From Vibrio maritimus (GTDB lineage: Bacteria; Pseudomonadota; Gammaproteobacteria; Enterobacterales; Vibrionaceae), in contig BBMT01000006.1 in the NCBI GenBank assembly GCA_000755425.1, positions 186,001-250,000 of the forward strand: a DNA stretch of 64,000 nt, given 5' to 3'. The translations under genes and the position numbers were made by a program. Positions 20,852-30,270 of the stretch are shown here, one piece after another (within the stretch, counting starts at the first letter, position 1; each line of letters begins with the position of its first letter). The notes beneath the pieces were generated by a model that saw nothing but the letters and a program-made list of their open reading frames with translations, was not told where the DNA came from and made no database searches.

Positions 20852-22381
20852 ATGGTTCCGCTATTGGAAATGAAAGGTATTGTGAAGCGTTTTGGTAAAG
20901 TGAAAGCGCTTGATGGAGTGAGTATATCCCTTGATAAAGGCGAAATACTTTCTCTGTGTGGAGAGAACGGCTCAGGCAAATCAACCTTGATGAAAGTGTT
21001 GTGTGGAATCTATCCCTCAGGCGAGTTTGAAGGTGAAATTCTATTCCAAGGAAAGCCTCTAGTTGCAAAGGGCATTTCAGATTCTGAGGCACTTGGAATT
21101 GCGATAATTCATCAAGAACTAACCTTGGTGAAAGAGCTATCCGTTCTTGAGAACTTGTTCTTAGGTAAGGAAATCGAAACATTTGGTGTTCTAGATTTCG
21201 ACAAAATGCACGCTGAGTCAGAACAGCTTCTTAAGAAGGTGAAGCTAAATGTCTCTCCAGAAACGAAAGTTGGTGACCTAGGTGTGGGTCAGCAACAATT
21301 GATAGAAATCGCGAAAGCGCTCTCAAAAAAAGCCAAACTCTTGGTTTTGGATGAACCTACAGCACCTCTAACAGAGTCGGAAACGGAGATATTATTGGAC
21401 TTGGTGCAGGGCTTAAAGCGCGAGGGCGTCAGCTGCATCTACATTTCTCACAAGCTCAATGAAGTTAAAGCGATATCTGATCATATATGTGTGATTCGAG
21501 ATGGTTGCCATATAGGTACTCGATCTGCGTCTTCAATGAGTACTGATGACATCATTACTATGATGGTTGGTAGAGAGATGAAACAACTGTTTCCTAGGGA
21601 AGAACATGACATTGGCAACGTTGTTCTCAAAGTAGGCAATGTGTCAGCTTGGGATAAAGGCAACGCGACAGTCGCGAAAGTTAAAGATGCCAGTTTTGAG
21701 CTTCGTAAAGGCGAGATTTTAGGTGTATCAGGGCTTGTAGGAGCGGGCAGAACGGAGTTGATGGAGTGCATCTACGGATGTTACCAAGGCAAACATCAGG
21801 GTGATATCTATTTAGAAGGAGAAAAACTGTCCATTAACAGCAGTCAGGATGCGCTGCACTGTGGAATCGCAATGGTGCCTGAAGACCGAAAACGCCACGG
21901 TATCGTGCCTATTATGGGGGTAGGGCAGAACATTACCTTAGCTGCTCTTGAAGAATTTGCTCGATCCGGTGTGTTGGATGATATCAAGGAAGCATCCACA
22001 ATAGAAAAGTCTATTCGCTCTCTAACGGTTAAAACGTCGGATTCTGAGCTACCAATACGTAGTTTGTCTGGTGGCAACCAACAAAAAGCCATTCTAGCGA
22101 GATTTCTTCTTGTAAGTCCGAAGATCCTCATTCTTGATGAGCCGACCCGTGGTATCGACGTCGGCGCTAAGTACGAAATCTACAAGCTCATTTTCACTCT
22201 CGTTAAACAGGGGATCAGCGTCATTATGGTCTCGTCTGAGCTACCAGAAGTGTTAGGTATTAGTGATCGGGTTTTAGTCATGCATGAAGGGGAAATTAAG
22301 GGCGACTTAATCAATAACAATCTGACTCAAGAGCTCATTATGGACTGTGCTCTTTCCGAAAAAGCGACAGAGGCGGTATAA
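20852..22381 (+). CDS. xylG: D-xylose ABC importer, double ATPase XylG
   Basis: 509 residues, intact. Two ABC domains in tandem, as in the CUT2 family: first Walker [10 protein letters not shown] (37-45), signature LGVGQQQ, Walker B LLVLDEP; second half with the degenerate P-loop GLVGAGRTE, signature LSGGNQQK and [14 protein letters not shown]. Hydrolyses ATP to drive xylose uptake through XylH. Stop is 4 bases before the xylH start. Confidence 0.95.
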   Translation: MVPLLEMKGIVKRFGKVKALDGVSISLDKGEILSLCGENGSGKSTLMKVLCGIYPSGEFEGEILFQGKPLVAKGISDSEALGIAIIHQELTLVKELSVLENLFLGKEIETFGVLDFDKMHAESEQLLKKVKLNVSPETKVGDLGVGQQQLIEIAKALSKKAKLLVLDEPTAPLTESETEILLDLVQGLKREGVSCIYISHKLNEVKAISDHICVIRDGCHIGTRSASSMSTDDIITMMVGREMKQLFPREEHDIGNVVLKVGNVSAWDKGNATVAKVKDASFELRKGEILGVSGLVGAGRTELMECIYGCYQGKHQGDIYLEGEKLSINSSQDALHCGIAMVPEDRKRHGIVPIMGVGQNITLAALEEFARSGVLDDIKEASTIEKSIRSLTVKTSDSELPIRSLSGGNQQKAILARFLLVSPKILILDEPTRGIDVGAKYEIYKLIFTLVKQGISVIMVSSELPEVLGISDRVLVMHEGEIKGDLINNNLTQELIMDCALSEKATEAV

Positions 22382-22385
22382 CGCG

Positions 22386-23561
22386 ATGGAAACAATAAAA
22401 ACAGCAACATCAAACACGGAAAAAACATCTTTGAAAGAGAAACTAACAGGGGCTAAATTGCAGCTCATTGTTATGGCTGCCGCCATCATCGTCATTATGT
22501 TGTTCTTCAGTATTATGACGGAATGGGCGTACCTTTCGCCAAGAAACATCTCCAACTTATTTAGGCAAACCGCCATTACTGGGATTTTGGCAATTGGTAT
22601 GGTGTTTGTCATTATCAGTGGGGAAATCGATCTCTCTGTAGGCTCTATGATGGGGCTCTTAGGTGGAGCTGCGGCGATTTTAGACGTTTGGTTTGGTCTG
22701 CCTCTGCCGTTGACTATTGTGTTGACACTTGGCGCAGGCTTCTTACTTGGCCTTTGGAATGGTTGGTGGGTGGCGTATCGCAAAGTACCGTCTTTCATTG
22801 TGACCTTAGCTGGGATGCTCGCATTTAGAGGGATACTTATTGGTATCACAGACGGCACAACAGTAGCACCGACGTCGCCGGAAATGGGTATCATCGGCCA
22901 GAGCTATCTACCTAATATGATAGGTATGATGATTGGTCTGGGTGGACTCGCTATGTATTTTGCTTGGCAGCAAAAACGACGCGTGACTCGTAAGCAATAT
23001 GGTTTACCTATTCCATCCGCAAGTGCAAACCTAACAAAACATGCTGCAATAGGTGTTGCAGTGCTCGCTATTATCTTCATTCTCAATGACTATCGAGGTG
23101 TTCCAACGCCAGTATTATTGCTTGCTGCGCTACTTATCGCTGGTACTTTTATAGCGACTAAAACTCAGTTCGGTCGTCGCATCTATGCTATTGGCGGGAA
23201 CTTGGAAGCGAGCCGTTTGTCCGGTATTAACGTCGAACGAACTAAGCTATCAGTGTATGCGATGAACGGATTGCTCGTTGCTATAGCGGCGTTGATCTTA
23301 TCTAGTCGACTTGGGGCAGGTTCTCCATCAGCGGGGAATATAGCGGAGCTAGATGCTATTGCGGCGTGTGTGATTGGTGGAACCAGTATGGCTGGTGGTG
23401 TGGGAACGGTAATAGGCGCGGTAATTGGTGCTTTCATCATGGCGTCTCTCGACAATGGTATGAGTATGATGGATGTGCCGACCTTTTGGCAGTACGTGGT
23501 GAAAGGTGGGATCTTGCTTCTTGCAGTGTGGATGGATAGTGCGACGAAAGCCAATCGATAG
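22386..23561 (+). CDS. xylH: D-xylose ABC importer, permease XylH
   Basis: 391 residues from ATG 22386, which follows the xylG stop by 4 bases. The open frame continues upstream inside xylG, but that part overlaps coding sequence. Eight to ten membrane helices, with CUT2 permease signatures [13 protein letters not shown] and [20 protein letters not shown], and a late [19 protein letters not shown] motif. Inner-membrane xylose channel. Confidence 0.95.
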   Translation: METIKTATSNTEKTSLKEKLTGAKLQLIVMAAAIIVIMLFFSIMTEWAYLSPRNISNLFRQTAITGILAIGMVFVIISGEIDLSVGSMMGLLGGAAAILDVWFGLPLPLTIVLTLGAGFLLGLWNGWWVAYRKVPSFIVTLAGMLAFRGILIGITDGTTVAPTSPEMGIIGQSYLPNMIGMMIGLGGLAMYFAWQQKRRVTRKQYGLPIPSASANLTKHAAIGVAVLAIIFILNDYRGVPTPVLLLAALLIAGTFIATKTQFGRRIYAIGGNLEASRLSGINVERTKLSVYAMNGLLVAIAALILSSRLGAGSPSAGNIAELDAIAACVIGGTSMAGGVGTVIGAVIGAFIMASLDNGMSMMDVPTFWQYVVKGGILLLAVWMDSATKANR

Positions 23562-23581
23562 CGATAGATTTAGGAGAAAGG

Positions 23582-23607
23582 GCGCTGCGTTTACGTGGCG
23601 CTTTTTT
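23582..23607 (+). terminator. Terminator of xylFGH
   Basis: Stem GCGCTGCG / CGTGGCGC (two G-T pairs), 4-base loop, followed by six T, 20 bases after the xylH stop. Confidence 0.75.
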
Positions 23608-23701
23608 GTATCTGAGATTGACGGTGAAACGGCGAAGGAGCTAGCGAGGATATAAGGTGGACAACACCGTCCACCCTAATTTACTTTGATGTGATGGTTC
23701 A

Positions 23702-23902
23702 TTATGCAGCACGCTTCGCAACCTCGTGACGATAAACACGCATGCCTGTTTTGGTATTTTCATACACAGCAGATTCGTTTAAGTATGACCAAGAGTGGAT
23801 ATCTGTGTTGGTTTGTGCCGCTAAACGTTCAATAACAGCATCAATGTTACGGCCAGCATAGTCTTTTGTTGGTACGAATAGGTTTTTAATTACTGATAGC
23901 AT
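23702..23902 (-). CDS. Small protein of unknown function
   Basis: 66 residues from ATG 23902, preceded by AAGGAA at 7 bases. The frame is open further upstream but without a ribosome-binding site. Sequence starts MLSVIKNLFVPTKDYAGRNI and ends HEVAKRAA; basic, no signal peptide, no membrane helix. I do not recognise the family. It stands alone between the xylFGH terminator and the GH43 gene. Confidence 0.55.
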   Translation of the reverse strand: MLSVIKNLFVPTKDYAGRNIDAVIERLAAQTNTDIHSWSYLNESAVYENTKTGMRVYRHEVAKRAA

Positions 23903-24153
23903 ATTAGCATTCCTTGTAAGTTTGTTACCAAAGTTGGTGTAATAACTATACAATGGTTTAAAAATGTGATCAATGTCCGTAATTTAATTTCATGTTTATT
24001 TTATTTCGTGTAATTAATAGATCGGAATTAATGCTGAGCAAATGGGCATCGAGCATAAAAAATGGCTATCGAACTGGTGCTCGATAGCCATGGTATAGAA
24101 ATCAAATGAGATTAGTGTTGTGTATAGCGTTCAACCAACGCTGTGGAGGCGAC

Positions 24154-25769
24154 CTAGACTTCGTGTTCCTGGTAGCTGAAGTAATCGAAATCAGCGTGTC
24201 GCATTCTGCCAGTTATATCGCAAGCGAATAGAGCAGCGAAGCTACCCGTAAACCTAAATATGTCTGGGCCACCTTCATCAGATAACGGGGTGCTGTTTAG
24301 CGCGGAACCAATTGTTAGCCAATTCTCTCCATCAAGGGAGTACGAGAATTGATACCACTGACTCTTAAGCTCTAAGCGAAGATAAACTGCTTCACAATCG
24401 CCGATATAGACTTCTTCGCTATACTCACCGTAGACATCGTTGATGTTGCCAGCGATTTGTAGCACCTTCTCACCAGCATCGTTGGCAGTCAACTTCAAGA
24501 AGTAGTGGCCATTTCGAGCATAGTAAGCACACAGACCCGCCATTTCATATGGCGTTGCCGGATCAAACTCCAACTTAGTTTCTACTGTTGCGAAATGGCT
24601 CTGGAATCGACGAGCTACCAAACTATTTTGATAACGAGAGCTCAAATAATGACGACCTTTTAGTCGCAAGCACCCCGGCTTTTCAGTGAGTGAAGCCCAA
24701 GATTCATCCAGTGGTTCTCTTAATGTTTGGAAGTTAATATCAAGCTTAGGTGAGTCGAAGTGGTCTACCGTCGGTAACTCTGGCCAAGGGCAAGGCTCAA
24801 GCTCTGGAGCCACGACTTCAACGACTGGTGTTGTTCCTGTCGTCACATATGGCCAACCATTTTCCCAATGTGCTTTTTGAATGGCACTTTCGCGCCCTAG
24901 AATGGAGAACCCATTGTCATACTTTGGAATGAATTGATAGCCTTCAGGGTTTGGAATACGGCGACCACAAAGGTGGCTCAGATACCATTCTCCCTGCTGA
25001 GTTTCGACTAGGAAACCGTGACCTGCGCGAGACAACTCGGCGTCTTCTTTGAAACGGCTAGTTAGGATCGGATTATCTGGGTGCACCTCATATGGCCCCC
25101 AAACATTTTTTGAACGGCAAACCGTGACTGCGTGGTTGCGTTCAGTTCCACCTTCGGCTGTGATCAAGTAATAGTAGCCATCTTTCTTAAGCATCTGTGG
25201 TCCTTCAGTACACCCCAGATATGTGCCCTCGAAGATGTTTTTAGGCTCCCCGACGAGTTCGCCACGCTCAGCATCGAACTCTTGCATGACAATGCCACCA
25301 AAGAAGTTGGTTTTGGCTCGGCCATCCCAAATCATATTGAGCATGTACTTTTTACCATCGTCGTCGTGAAATAATGATGGATCAAAGCCGTAATTACCAA
25401 TTGGTGTGGGTTCGCTCCATGGTCCCTCAATATTATCAGCGGTCACGACAAAGCTTGGAGTCGCCATCCAGTTGCCACCACGACATGAATGTACATTAGA
25501 AAAACAGACCCAAAACTTGCCATCAGCATAAGTCAGGCAGGGGCGTAAACACCCTCTGAGTTATCCATACCAGTCATATCGAGTTGAGAGGTACGAGTTA
25601 GTACATGACCGACTAAGCGCCAGTTGACCATGTCTTTAGAGTGATGGATTTGAATACCAGGAAACCATTCGAACGTTGACGTTGCTATATAGTAATCGTC
25701 GCCAACACGGACGATGGATGGGTCAGGATTAAAGCCTCTAAGAACAGGATTTTGAATAGTTTGCGTCAT
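24154..25769 (-). CDS. GH43 beta-xylosidase (XynB type) with C-terminal beta-sandwich; one frameshift
   Basis: 538 residues when one base missing near 25542 (GCCCCTGCC) is restored. Five-bladed GH43 domain about 5-320: general base Asp16 in FNPDPSIV, pKa-modulating Asp130 in GFDPSLFHD, general acid Glu189 in GCTEGPQ. C-terminal beta-sandwich about 340-538 (GH43_C2 type), ending FDYFSYQEH. No signal peptide, so cytoplasmic. Cleaves xylose from the non-reducing end of short xylo-oligosaccharides. Its start lies 125 bases past xylA, across a terminator. A paralogue of the same length is at 32689. Confidence 0.92.
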
Positions 25770-25832
25770 TGGAAAATACTCTTAAGAGAGGGCATCAAGA
25801 AAGGTGTTGAAAAAGCTCAACACGCACGCAAT

Positions 25833-25871
25833 AAAAAAGCCCAAGCACATCCCCCGATTATACTTGGGCTT
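25833..25871 (-). terminator. Terminator between xylA and GH43
   Basis: On the minus strand a 9-bp stem AAGCCCAAG / CTTGGGCTT with a 17-base loop is followed by TTTTTTAT. It lies 23 bases after the xylA stop and would reduce read-through into the GH43 gene. Confidence 0.7.
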
Positions 25872-25893
25872 GAAGCAAATGTTCACACAAGGA

Positions 25894-27212
25894 TTACTTG
25901 TAGATGAACCCGTTCACAATGTTTTCTAGATGTTCTTGACGGCCAGATTCTTTAACTGGAGATAGGTTCTTATCTACAGCGTAGTTAGCCACCTGTTCTA
26001 GATTTAGATCACCGGTTAGGATCTTCTTGCCAAGATCTTCGTTCCAACCTGAATAGCGCTGTGCAATATTCTTAGATAGAACGTCGTTCTCAATCATGTC
26101 AGCCGCACGCTCAAGAGATAGAGCCATCACATCCATACCGCCAATGTGACCGTGGAACAGATCTTCTAGGTCGATTGAAGGGCGACGAACACGTGCATCG
26201 AAGTTAAAGCCACCAGTAGTGAAACCACCAGCTTTTAGGATTTCGTACATAACTAGAGTGTTTTCTTCAACACTATTAGGGAATTGGTCAGTATCCCATC
26301 CAAGCTGAGCGTCACCACGGTTAGCATCGATAGAGCCGAATAGACCTAGAGATGTCGCCGTTGCCACTTCGTGGTGGAAGCTGTGACCCGCTAGCGTTGC
26401 GTGGTTTGCTTCGATGTTCACCTTGATTTCGTTCTCTAGACCAAACTGCTTCAAGAAACCGTAAACCGTTGCTGTGTCGTAGTCGTATTGGTGCTTAGTT
26501 GGCTCTTGTGGCTTAGGTTCAATTAGGATTGCACCTTTAAAACCAATCTTGTGTTTGTGCTCAACAACCATCTGCATCAAGCGACCTAGTTGCTCACGCT
26601 CTTGACGTAGGTCAGTGTTTAGCAGTGTTTCATAGCCTTCACGACCACCCCACAATACGTAGTTTTCACCACCAAGCGTTTTGTAGCGCCCATTGCGTTG
26701 AAAATCTGAGTAGCTGCATAAGCAAATACTTTTGGATCTGGGTTTGTGCCCGCACCTGACATATAACGTGGGTGAGAGAACGCGTTCGCCGTACCCCAAA
26801 GCAGTTTAAGACCTGTTTCTTCTTGTTTCTGCTCTAGTACGTCAACCATAGTTTGGAAGTTGTTCACATACTCTTTAATAGAATTCCCTTCTGGTGCAAC
26901 ATCTGTATCGTGGAAACAGTAGTAAGGAACATCCAGTTTTGAGAAAAACTCAAACGCAGCATCTGCTTTAACGCGAGCGTGTTCCATTGGGTCTGCTACT
27001 TTTAACCACTCGTGGTCGAAAGTACCGTCACCAAACACGTCTGAACCAGGCCAGCGGAAGTTATGCCAGTAACAAGCTGCAAAGCGAAGGTGCTCTTTCA
27101 TCGACTTACCGAGAATCATGCGATCCGCATCGTAATGACGAAACGCTAAAGGATTAGTCGATTCTTTTCCTTCAAATTTGATTTTATTGATGTTTTTAAA
27201 AAATTCAGTCAT
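25894..27212 (-). CDS. xylA: Xylose isomerase; one frameshift
   Basis: 439 residues when a base missing near 26690 is restored (after FNAMGATK the other frame continues [17 protein letters not shown]). Class II xylose isomerase signatures: CFHDTD (catalytic His region), the [10 protein letters not shown] metal-site motif, [16 protein letters not shown] (Glu and Lys of the active site), [12 protein letters not shown], and [10 protein letters not shown] with a metal Asp. Converts D-xylose to D-xylulose in the cytoplasm. Divergent from the symporter at 27549, with regulator repeats between them. Confidence 0.95.
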
Positions 27213-27429
27213 AGCCTAATTTCCAATTTTTTGGTTGTGGACTTCGTTCGTATTCAATATTCAACCTTTTCGACCACGCCATCAATTATGATTTTTGATA
27301 CCAAATTTCACCTATTTGCTAAATGTGCTCTAGTTCTCATAAATAATGTTTGTTTTTCAATTTTATGAGGTTTATTATTTGCTAAGTTATTGATTTATAT
27401 TGTTTTGAGGTTTTTCCTATATGCGATTA

Positions 27430-27445
27430 GGCGATTTGAATCACA
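27430..27445. promoter_or_regulatory. CRP-like binding site
   Basis: GGCGA-TTTGAA-TCACA: perfect right half and 3 of 5 in the left half of TGTGA-N6-TCACA. It lies immediately beside the regulator repeats, the arrangement seen at E. coli xyl promoters. Confidence 0.45.
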
Positions 27446-27457
27446 TATGGAAAATAT

Positions 27458-27488
27458 CGTAAATTAGTAACCAGATTGGGTAAATTGA
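27458..27488 (+). promoter_or_regulatory. XylR-type direct-repeat operator candidate (xylA / symporter)
   Basis: CGTAAATTAG (27458-27467) and GGTAAATTGA (27479-27488) form a direct repeat with 21-base period, that is two helical turns. AraC-family activators bind half-sites with this spacing. A similar pair occurs at 30169-30199. The cognate protein could be either XylR homologue in this window. Confidence 0.5.
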
Positions 27489-27548
27489 ATTAATTTATCG
27501 CAGCGACAAGAATGTGGAACAGACACATTAGGTACCCGGAGAATTAAA

Positions 27549-28937
27549 ATGAATACTATCAAGTTATCCGTTAAAGAGAAGATAGCTTATGGGTTAGGCG
27601 ATACTGGCTGTAACTTTGTATGGCAGACAGTAATGCTATTTCTTGCATATTTTTATACCGATATTTACGGTTTGTCGCCTGCACATATGGGAACCATGTT
27701 TTTGTTAGTCCGCTTTATTGATGCGGTAACTGACCCAATCATGGGCTCGATTGTAGATAGAACAAAATCGAAGCATGGCCGTTATCGTCCTTACCTGTTA
27801 TGGATGGCCATTCCGTTTGGTGGGGCTTGTATGGCTGCCTTCTTTACACCGGACTTTGGAGAGACAGGTAAAATCGTCTATGCCTATGCTTCTTATATCT
27901 TTTTGACGCTAATGTACACGGCAATCAACGTTCCGTATTGTGCGATGGCAAACGCTATGACCAACGATTCTAAAGAACGTACCTCATTGCAGTCTTATCG
28001 CTTTGCGTTAAGTACAGCTGGTGGTTTGGTCGTTGCTATGGTCGCATTACCACTTGTTGATGTTATCGGCCAAGGTGACGTACAGAAAGGTTATATGGGC
28101 GCCATGGCAATAATGGGGCTCGGTGCGATTGCTCTATTCTTCTTTAGCTTTGCGAATACAAAGGAGCGTTGCGTTCCGGAAATCGAAGAGAAGCAGTCTG
28201 TATGGTTAGATCTTAAGCTTCTAATGAAGAACAACCAATGGCGAGTGCTGTTTATTGTTAACGTCGTACTCCTGACGGGCATTGTTCTTAAAGGTGCCTC
28301 TACCATGTACTACGTGAATACAGTAATGGGACGCGCGGATCTCGCCACAACGTTCATGGTTACTGGTATGTTGGCAAACATTATTGGTGCAATATTCTCT
28401 GCACCGGTGCTTGGCAAATACGACAAACCTAAAGTCTATCGTGCACTTATTGTCGCGTCAGGCTTTCTATCAGCGGTATTGTTCTTAGTTGACCCTCAAA
28501 ACGTGTTTATGGTGTTTGTTCTCGTAATCATCCTTGGTGTGATTCAAATGAGTACAACGCCAATTTTGTGGAGCATGATGTCAGACGTAGTTGATTACGA
28601 GAAGACACGCAGCAATCGTTCACTAAGTGGTATGGTTTTCTCTACTAACCTGTTTGCTATCAAACTGGGTATTGCGATTGGCGGTGCCGCGGTAGGTTGG
28701 ATCTTAGCTTGGTCTGGCTACGTAGGCGGCGCCGAGACACAAACTGCAGAAGCGGTTACAGCTATCAATCTACTTTATACCGTTATCCCAGGTGTGTTTT
28801 TTGCTTCAATCGCTATCTTCATGATGTTCTACAAACTCGATAATGAGCATCTAGATAAAATCAAAGCGCTTCTTGCACTTGATGCAAAAGAAAATGAACA
28901 ACGCAAACCTGTCTCCCACAATGCAGAGCTAGGCTGA
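27549..28937 (+). CDS. GPH-family sugar:cation symporter (xyloside/xylose)
   Basis: 462 residues, intact, about 12 membrane helices. GPH-family signatures: GLGDTGCNFVWQT near the start, RFIDAVTDPIMGSIVDRTKSKHGRYRPYLL (helix 2-3 loop), NVPYCAMANAMTNDSKERTSL, and late DVVDYEKTRSNRSLSGMVFS. Cation-coupled uptake of pentosides such as xylobiose; similar to XynP/YicJ. Divergent from xylA and upstream of an XylR-like gene, consistent with xyloside transport. Confidence 0.88.
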   Translation: MNTIKLSVKEKIAYGLGDTGCNFVWQTVMLFLAYFYTDIYGLSPAHMGTMFLLVRFIDAVTDPIMGSIVDRTKSKHGRYRPYLLWMAIPFGGACMAAFFTPDFGETGKIVYAYASYIFLTLMYTAINVPYCAMANAMTNDSKERTSLQSYRFALSTAGGLVVAMVALPLVDVIGQGDVQKGYMGAMAIMGLGAIALFFFSFANTKERCVPEIEEKQSVWLDLKLLMKNNQWRVLFIVNVVLLTGIVLKGASTMYYVNTVMGRADLATTFMVTGMLANIIGAIFSAPVLGKYDKPKVYRALIVASGFLSAVLFLVDPQNVFMVFVLVIILGVIQMSTTPILWSMMSDVVDYEKTRSNRSLSGMVFSTNLFAIKLGIAIGGAAVGWILAWSGYVGGAETQTAEAVTAINLLYTVIPGVFFASIAIFMMFYKLDNEHLDKIKALLALDAKENEQRKPVSHNAELG

Positions 28938-29031
28938 TGAGAACCCCCAAAACGTCTTGTCGCTCCTGATAGGCCGTTTTAAGCCCTACTCAATAGTAGC
29001 TTTTTTTAGCACTAATATTAGGAAGTGAGTT

Positions 29032-30144
29032 ATGAAAAAACTGCTTATTCTCCTCGACAGTATGGTTTATTTTGACCGCCAAGTGCTTAAGGGTATCAAG
29101 GCTCGTTCTGATGAATCTGAACTTAAGCTGAGTCTCTATTTGGAGTGTGCGAGTAACTTAGATTACATTCTTTCCGAAAAGTGGGATTATGTCATTGCCG
29201 ACTATAACAAACCATCAGTTAAACACTTAGTGGACACGTTAGGGGCAAAGCGCGTTGTATATTCAAACCACACTCCATCTGACTTGCCGGCAAATCTGTC
29301 TTCGGTGATTCTCGATAATGAAGGTTTAGCCCGGTTAGCGATACTTACTTTTGCAAAAAGCAGCCTTACCCATGTAGGTTATTTTGCTAACCAACAAGAT
29401 TTGGTAACGCCGTGGAGTCAAGAACGATGCAAAGCTTTTCGACACGCTGCGCCTCAACATTCTCTTATCTACTGCGATAATGTGCTTGATGCGATAAAGA
29501 GCCAAAAATTTCCTCTCGGCGTGTACTGTTCTTCAGATCGTTCAGCGAGAAGAATTGCTGAGCTGTGCGTACAAGAAGGCGTTAGTGTACCCGAGCAGGT
29601 CGCGATCATTGGCACCGATTATGACGACACGGAACGTTTACTTTCCCCAATGCCGCTGAGCTCCGTAGAGCTTGATCCTTTTGAGTTAGGGCGTAGCTGT
29701 ATGGAAACACTTGAACATGTGATTCGCTACAAGCGTTGTATATCAAAGCTTTTTTCATCGAGTACGGTTATTCACGCAAAGACGACCAATGACGAAGGTG
29801 CGGAAGATAAGATCGCAGTAAAGGCAGAGCTATTTATGCGAAATCACTTTCATTCCAACATCAAGATCAAGCAAGTGACGGACTATTGTCGGGTGTCACG
29901 AAAAACGCTCGATACTCGGTTTCTGATTGTTCATGGTGTCACCGCCCATCAATACCTTACCAACCTTAGAGTTGATCGTGCGAAGCATTTGCTCGCGACG
30001 ACAGAGGATCGTATGGAAAGCATTGCGAAACAGTGCGGCTATCCAAGTCCTTCGTACCTGTCTCAAGTCTTCATAAAGCAGTTAGGCTTGTCACCTGCCA
30101 AATATCGACAATATAACGCTAAGCATGCGGTGTTTGTGGTTTAA
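29032..30144 (+). CDS. XylR-like AraC-family regulator with sugar-binding domain
   Basis: 370 residues, intact; start supported by AGGAAGTGAG. N-terminal LacI/periplasmic-binding-like sensor (about 1-255; note YCSSDRSARRIAEL and VAIIGTDYDD), C-terminal AraC helix-turn-helix (about 270-365; IKIKQVTDYCRVSRKTLDTRF and MESIAKQCGYPSPSYLSQVFIKQLGLSPAKYR). Same domain order as E. coli XylR but clearly divergent from the canonical XylR encoded at 40078. Flanked by the symporter and the GH3 gene, both of which have 21-base direct repeats upstream. Confidence 0.85.
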   Translation: MKKLLILLDSMVYFDRQVLKGIKARSDESELKLSLYLECASNLDYILSEKWDYVIADYNKPSVKHLVDTLGAKRVVYSNHTPSDLPANLSSVILDNEGLARLAILTFAKSSLTHVGYFANQQDLVTPWSQERCKAFRHAAPQHSLIYCDNVLDAIKSQKFPLGVYCSSDRSARRIAELCVQEGVSVPEQVAIIGTDYDDTERLLSPMPLSSVELDPFELGRSCMETLEHVIRYKRCISKLFSSSTVIHAKTTNDEGAEDKIAVKAELFMRNHFHSNIKIKQVTDYCRVSRKTLDTRFLIVHGVTAHQYLTNLRVDRAKHLLATTEDRMESIAKQCGYPSPSYLSQVFIKQLGLSPAKYRQYNAKHAVFVV

Positions 30145-30168
30145 CTTAGGGGGAATAAGACGTTATCT

Positions 30169-30199
30169 GGTAACTAGATTTACCAATTTGGTAATTAGA
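30169..30199 (+). promoter_or_regulatory. XylR-type direct-repeat operator candidate (GH3 promoter)
   Basis: GGTAACTAGA (30169-30178) and GGTAATTAGA (30190-30199) differ at one base and repeat with a 21-base period. The overlap also contains a palindrome TTACCAA-T-TTGGTAA (30180-30194). About 72 bases upstream of the GH3 ATG, placed as expected for an AraC-type activator. Confidence 0.55.
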
Positions 30200-30270
30200 A
30201 CCGTGCCCCCATAACGGAGCAACGGTTTAAGACATAGTAACGATACCACCAGAAAATAAGGTATCAGACT

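Larger units (their letters stand above)
27213..27548. other. Divergent promoter region xylA / symporter
   Basis: 336 AT-rich bases between two outward-facing genes. Contains a CRP-like site at 27430-27445 and a pair of 21-base-spaced direct repeats at 27458-27488. Ribosome-binding site CCGGAGAATTAAA for the symporter. Confidence 0.55.

Noticed and set aside
22307..22894. Long minus-strand open frame (195 codons) opposite xylH
   Set aside because: It is antisense to a clear permease gene; its sequence is the typical shadow of hydrophobic codons.
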